Of a DNA stretch of 64,000 nucleotides, positions 59,428 through 64,000 are shown one piece after another (position 1 is the first letter of the stretch; each line of letters starts with the position of its first letter). Source of the DNA: Thuidium tamariscinum (taxonomy: Eukaryota > Streptophyta > Bryopsida > Hypnales > Thuidiaceae); NCBI GenBank assembly GCA_947034885.2, contig OX344758.2, positions 12,179,067 through 12,243,066 of the forward strand, given 5' to 3'. The notes beneath the pieces are model-generated. The model saw nothing but the letters and a program-made list of their open reading frames with translations, did not search any database and was not told the origin of the DNA. Made by a program: the position numbers and the translations under genes.

Positions 59428-60031
59428 ATGAATGGTTTTGAGCATGTACATTGTAGCAAGAGTGAGTTTGAATCTACTGTGATTAAGAGTGAATTAGATG
59501 GTAGAATTGCAGCATTAGTACAGGAAAGTGAAGCAACCCAAGGTCTTGAACATATATCTTTGGAGTTTCCGTTGCAAGAAGGTCAAGTAGCCACAAGTCC
59601 TCCTTGTTTAGGTGTGCAACTCCCATTGACTGTGCCAACAACTTCTACAAGTAGCACGGCAACATTAGCTGCTTGCATTGGAAGTCCAGAGGTCCTGCAC
59701 ACAAAACTACGGAAGTTATTGATGGATTGTCAAGGAGCCAATTCAACCCAAGTTTCAAGAGTGGTAGCGTTGCTTGACATCAAGCACTTCAAGAAGCTAC
59801 CTCTTCTTAAAGGGACAACAAAGTGGCCACAACATCCTCAGCCAACAAATTTTTGACATCACTTTTACAAGCAAGCAGCTCATACACTTGGTTGGAGACA
59901 AAGACAACAATTCCATGGAGACATCCTCAGTTTCATCAAGGTTGATGTGTGGCGTGATCTACCGTCAAATTTGAGCACAACATGGGACAAACAAGATGCC
60001 AAAACTTCCACATTTCTTGAAGGAAAAATAG
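59428..60031 (+). pseudogene. Decayed open frame of unknown family
   Basis: A 142-codon frame (59428-59856) stops at TGA, yet the same frame stays open and protein-like (HFYKQAAHTLGWRQRQQFHG, TTWDKQDAKT) up to a good donor site ATAG|GTATGT at about 60031. The composition is that of coding sequence, unlike its AT-rich surroundings. I do not recognise the family. Its position upstream of, and parallel to, the piggyBac relic suggests a transposon-associated or captured gene, but this is inference. Confidence 0.35.
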
Positions 60032-61475
60032 GTATGTACAATCTATACCTCCTGCATTGGTTTCCTATTTAGCACTAGAACATGTGAGGACTTCATCTGC
60101 CACTAAACGGGCAATTATACTATATCCCATTTTTTTTACTACAATCATAAGACTACGTAATACAAACATTATATTCTAAATGAGTGGATAGGAATGAAAC
60201 ATAGACACTGAACCTTTATAGATATAGTATTGTTGATGAAGTAGTTAGGATATTGATGCTCTTTGGGACTTTGAAATGTAAATGATGAGTATCGATTGAA
60301 GAAGCTACAAAAATGATAGTCAGGCTCCTAAATAACTTGAAACTCCTTGCTCACAACTTTCCATATATGGACCTCTAGAAATTCTTCCTTTCATTTACTA
60401 CCATTGTTTCTAACTCGTCTAATCAACAAAGATCTTTTATTCAATAAGCATCCAAACAGTGTCATAACTTTAACCCCTAAATTTCATGAGGCAGACAACA
60501 GTATTGTCTAGTTCGTTATAAGTTGCAGTCTAGAGCAGAAAGAGGCTAAACTTTAGAGTTCACAAGGTTGCTTACCTTGTCTGTGGTCATGTAGTACAAC
60601 TCGCACGGAATGACATCCAACCATGTAGAAACTCTTGCATTGATGCTGCAACTCAGCACGCTCTAGATTGGCAAAATACACAATAGAGAACATCATCAAA
60701 TTAGTTCAAAAGACATCAGAACCTCAAATGAAAATGAAGGCGTTACAAATCGGCAAACACAAGAAAATAAGACTATTATGACTGACCTCGAAAATTATGG
60801 TGGCACTCTATCAGAAGGCATGTTGGGTTCCACTGTTCGTATTCCACACCAGCTCATGCAGTAGACATTGAATCCAAGCCTTGTCGACATTGGATCCCCT
60901 CCGCCACCGCCCCTATACCCACACTTCAACACAAATGATTCATTCAATCAACGTGGTGCAATGGAGATTGGAGATGAAGAAAACGACTTCATTGTATCAC
61001 AAGAAATTGATCTACCAACTACTACCTGAGATTCAAGTTGCGGAGATTTCACTGACTCAGACTTTGGACACTCATCCGACTCCAACAACGGCTTTACAAG
61101 TCTCCAATGGTCTGCTAAGATGCTCCACTCTTCACAGTCACTTTGGCCGCAACAACAAAAATGGTCCATCACCGAGAACATTACAAATCTAATCTACGAG
61201 GAGAAATGAGTGTAGTCGGAGGTGGCGGGGGATGAGACCATTGTTGTGAAGTGGGTGGGGAATTTCAACGGGTTTATAGTAGGTGGGAGGGTGTTGAGTG
61301 ATTCCAGTGGTCAAAGAGGAGGTGGATTGGGAGGACATAGCGGAAGGAATCTGAGGCTGAGCTGAAGAGGTCAGAGAGGGGAGGTTCAAATGAGATGGCG
61401 AAGGGAATCCAACATTTAGCTAAGGAAGTCAGAGAGGAAGAGGGGCTGCAAGATTAGACAAAAGGAATTGCGGGC
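60032..61475 (+). other. Possible further decayed exons between two pseudogenes
   Basis: Around 60868-61200 an acidic, serine-rich frame (EIGDEENDFIVSQEIDLP, DSDFGHSSDSNNG) follows a possible acceptor CATGCAG and is broken by a stop codon. It may continue the upstream frame or belong to the piggyBac element's 5' part. The rest shows nothing recognisable. Confidence 0.3.
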
Positions 61476-63553
61476 ATAGTAGAATTTATTGACATACCCT
61501 ATGTCAATGAAGGCACCTTGGGTTTTCAACAAGAGGTGGAGGAAAATCCAAACCCTGTGATGCAAGACTAAGAGCTCTATGCTAGAGATGGAAATGAAGA
61601 GAGGGTGGTCTAGCAAGAGGTCTCCAATTTTGTACACAAAGTTGAAGGTTATGATAATGTGAATGAAGGATATGATTCTGATTATGATATAGGTATGAGA
61701 GAAAATGAGATTTTCAATGGAGTGAATGAAATTAGGCATGATGTAGATGATAGTGGTGATGATGGAGATCGGAATTAACCCTAATGGTGTAAAGCATCTT
61801 TGTAGAGAGTCTACATGGTTACGATCTCATTCTACCTACTCCCCCAAACCCTATGAAATTGTAGGCATGTCATGCCTTAATACAAATTTACATAGAATGC
61901 CAATATTCATAACATTGTTTTCATTGTTTTGGCCACATACTCTCTTGCACAAGATAGTGGTCGAAACAAACTGCTATGCAACGGTGCCAAATGATGATGG
62001 AGTAGCACTTGGTGGAGCAATGTGGGAGCCTTTGACTGTAGTAGCTTTGAAGGTATACATGGCAACATCTATGTTGATTGGATTGAAGAGACAACCAAAC
62101 AAAAAGACATATTGGGCAAAAAGAGGTTCTTTCTTCCATTGTCCTCAAATTTCTTAAATTTTCACGTGTGCTAGGTTTCAAGCTATAACAAGTTGTCTCC
62201 ATATTACAAATCCGGCTATTTACGTTCATGAAAGAGCATTACCAGGCTATGACAAAATGGAGTAAGTTCGTTGGCTAGTAAATGACATAAGAAATAGTTT
62301 CAAATGGAATTGGACTTTGGAAAAATACCTAACCATAGATGAGGTGATGATTAGGTACAAGTTGTCTCCATATTACAAATCCGTCTATTTACGTTCATGA
62401 AAGAGCATTACCAGGCTATGACAAAATGGAGCAAGTTCGTTGGCTAGTAAATGACATAAGAAATAGTTTCAAATGGAATTGGACTTTGGAAAAATACCTA
62501 ACCATAGATGAGGTGATGATTAGGTACAAGGGGACCTATTGTCTCGCTAGGTAATACATGCCTACAAAATCCCAAAAATGGGGCACCAAGGTGTGGTATT
62601 TAGCGAATTCTATGACAAAATATGTGTACAACTTTGACATTTATTATAGAGCCAATCCAAATTTAGAGTTGGATGAGGTGCCAAGGATAGTTCGTGGAGA
62701 ACCTCGATTAGCCCACAATGTTGTTATGGACTTAGTACAAGGCCTTGAGAGCAAGAATCATGTTCTTGTCATAGATAATTTCTTTTCTAGTTTAGGATTG
62801 TTCACAGAGTTGGCCGCTATCCAAATTTATGCCTTGGGGACAATACGGTGTAATCAAGTAGGTTTACCTATGGAGTTAAAGACATTGAAGGATTAGACCA
62901 ACTCACCACAAGAGACCATGCAAAGAAAAATGCATGAAAGTAGGGGGATAAGTTGTGTCCTTTGGAAAGATGGACATCCTGTCCTTCTCATTTCAACACG
63001 TGCCATGCCTATAGCTTTTCCATGTGTCCCAATTCCTACAGTGCCTCATAGAGATGGAGAAATGAGAAATCACATCCCCACTTCTCCCATACACTTGGAA
63101 TATACTACATACATGAAGGGTGTGGATGTGGCAGATCAATTGTGGGCATCATATTCTTGCCAAACTAGATCATACAAGTAGTGGCATCGGATATTTTCTT
63201 TTCTCTTGGATATAATTGTGGTCAACATATGCATCTTCTACAAAGGCTTTTTACACATCAATGATCAAGGTAGAAATTCCATGACACATCTATAGTTCAA
63301 GACAAACTTATGTAAGGTCCTATTACAAAATTGGGAGGGGCGTGTGGTGGATGTTGAAGGACAGAATGTAAGGAAGTACTTGCCCACATGGACTCGTATA
63401 AAACGTCCTTGTCTACTTTGTGGTGATCCATCATGTATGTTTTATTGTCGTACTCACAATAGGATATACCTTTGCCTCAACTAAGGTTGCTTTGAGGAGT
63501 TTCATTACGGACGTGCAGGTGCACGGCGTCAACGCCGTCCACCTATTTGAGGG
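61476..63553 (+). pseudogene. piggyBac transposase (DDE_Tnp_1_7) pseudogene
   Basis: The order of a piggyBac transposase is preserved. An acidic N-terminal segment (to about 61780) is followed by LFWPHTLLHKIVVETNCYA and GLKRQPNKKTYWAK. The catalytic region has the three family aspartates in LTIDEVMI, VLVIDNFF and MKGVDVADQ. It ends in a cysteine-rich stretch (CLLCGDPSC, FYCRTHNR). Reading is broken by stops at 62155, 62552, 62894 and 63179, further stops at both ends, and a 169-bp tandem duplication at 62188-62525 that shifts frame by one. It is therefore a dead copy. TTAA-flanked terminal repeats could not be located, so the element's limits are unknown. Confidence 0.88.
62188..62525 (+). 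repeat. 169-bp tandem duplication inside piggyBac pseudogene
   Basis: The unit starting ACAAGTTGTCTCCATATTAC at 62188 repeats at 62357 with very few differences (CCGGCTATT against CCGTCTATT, GAGTAAG against GAGCAAG). Its length is not a multiple of three. It doubles the segment carrying the first catalytic aspartate. Confidence 0.95.
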
Positions 63554-64000
63554 TATGTTTGTTTCATTCCCTTCCCTATTTTTTTCCCTTCCCCTTCCCA
63601 TTTTTTTCCACTTTCACTTCCCAATTGCTTGATTTCCCTAAACCTATACTCTTGTACTTTTTCTATTTTCTATTTTTTATCTATTTTTTTCTCATTTTTC
63701 TCCTTTCCTTTTTCCAACTTCTTTATCTTTTTATTTTCACTATTTGTTTCTACCTTTTGTATGTTTTCCCTTTTTTTCACATACCCTTCCCTAAGTTTTA
63801 TCCCTTTCTTCATAATTTTATTCATGTACTATCATAATATACCAAAAAAATTCGTTTGTTATGTTTATCAACTCCAAAATACTGTGAGAGTGTTTTTACA
63901 TTTTCCAATGGCCTAATGCTGTTTTATGTTTGGGATCATAGGCCAAAAGGTGTTTTTTTCTCCTGGAGAGGAATATAAGGTAGTCAGCTTTGTAATGGAG
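63554..64000 (+). repeat. Pyrimidine-rich low-complexity tract and flank
   Basis: From about 63560 to 63800 the plus strand is a nearly continuous C/T tract (TTTTTTCCC, CTTCCCC, TTTTCTATTTT). Open frames across it code for Phe/Leu/Pro/Ser repeats and are compositional artefacts. The last 150 bp hold nothing recognisable. Confidence 0.7.

Noticed and set aside
63547-63916. Hydrophobic open frames resembling membrane proteins
   Set aside because: They read through a C/T-rich low-complexity tract that yields Phe/Leu/Ser/Pro in any frame.

Overview
The window is nuclear DNA of a land plant, AT-rich between genes and clearly richer in GC inside them. The evidence is four spliced genes that plants have: an ISWI-associated WAC/DDT-domain protein, a GUX-type xylan glucuronosyltransferase, a plastid-targeted isopropylmalate isomerase small subunit, and a CYP72-clan cytochrome P450. 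A telo-box promoter (AAACCCTAA) supports the same reading. Short introns, a very AT-rich background dominated by DNA transposons, and a piggyBac relic suggest a non-seed plant such as a moss. That lineage guess is an inference made without a database search.

Layout. 1-5.4 kb: intergenic, with a three-level nest of DNA transposons (1164-3343) and a 215-bp hairpin MITE. 5.4-10.8 kb: the ten-exon DDT gene (+) behind a GC-rich promoter/leader. 10.8-22.0 kb: gene-free, with MITEs and a complete 3053-bp non-autonomous CACTA element (16756-19808, TSD CAC). 22.05-24.3 kb: a telo-box-driven, probably spliced unit hosting three tandem copies of one C/D-box snoRNA, the only RNA genes I can support. 24.3-30.5 kb: gene-free, with three full copies and one partial copy of a MITE family whose ends read TAAGGTAG. 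31.15-35.16 kb: the five-exon GUX gene (+), whose second intron carries tandem copies of the exon 3 splice-acceptor region. 36.93-41.38 kb: a 4452-bp element with long terminal inverted repeats, GGG ends and TTA target duplication (PIF/Harbinger-like), enclosing a near-perfect 523-bp-arm hairpin. It ends 237 bp before the start codon of the next gene. 41.6-43.5 kb: the two-exon isopropylmalate isomerase gene (+). 43.85-48.98 kb: the four-exon P450 gene (-), convergent with it, with two MITEs in its first intron. 49-59.4 kb: gene-free, with several MITEs. 59.4-63.6 kb: a decayed ORF of unknown type, then a piggyBac transposase pseudogene with an internal 169-bp tandem duplication.

The genes do not form a pathway: one acts in chromatin remodelling, one in cell-wall xylan decoration, one in leucine synthesis, and one is an oxidase of unknown substrate. 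The most notable material is non-coding: the snoRNA cluster, the long hairpin next to the leucine gene, and at least six short DNA-transposon families, most with inverted repeats and target duplications legible by eye. Exon boundaries were set by hand from reading-frame continuity, GT/AG sites and family similarity. Transcript ends are not determined.
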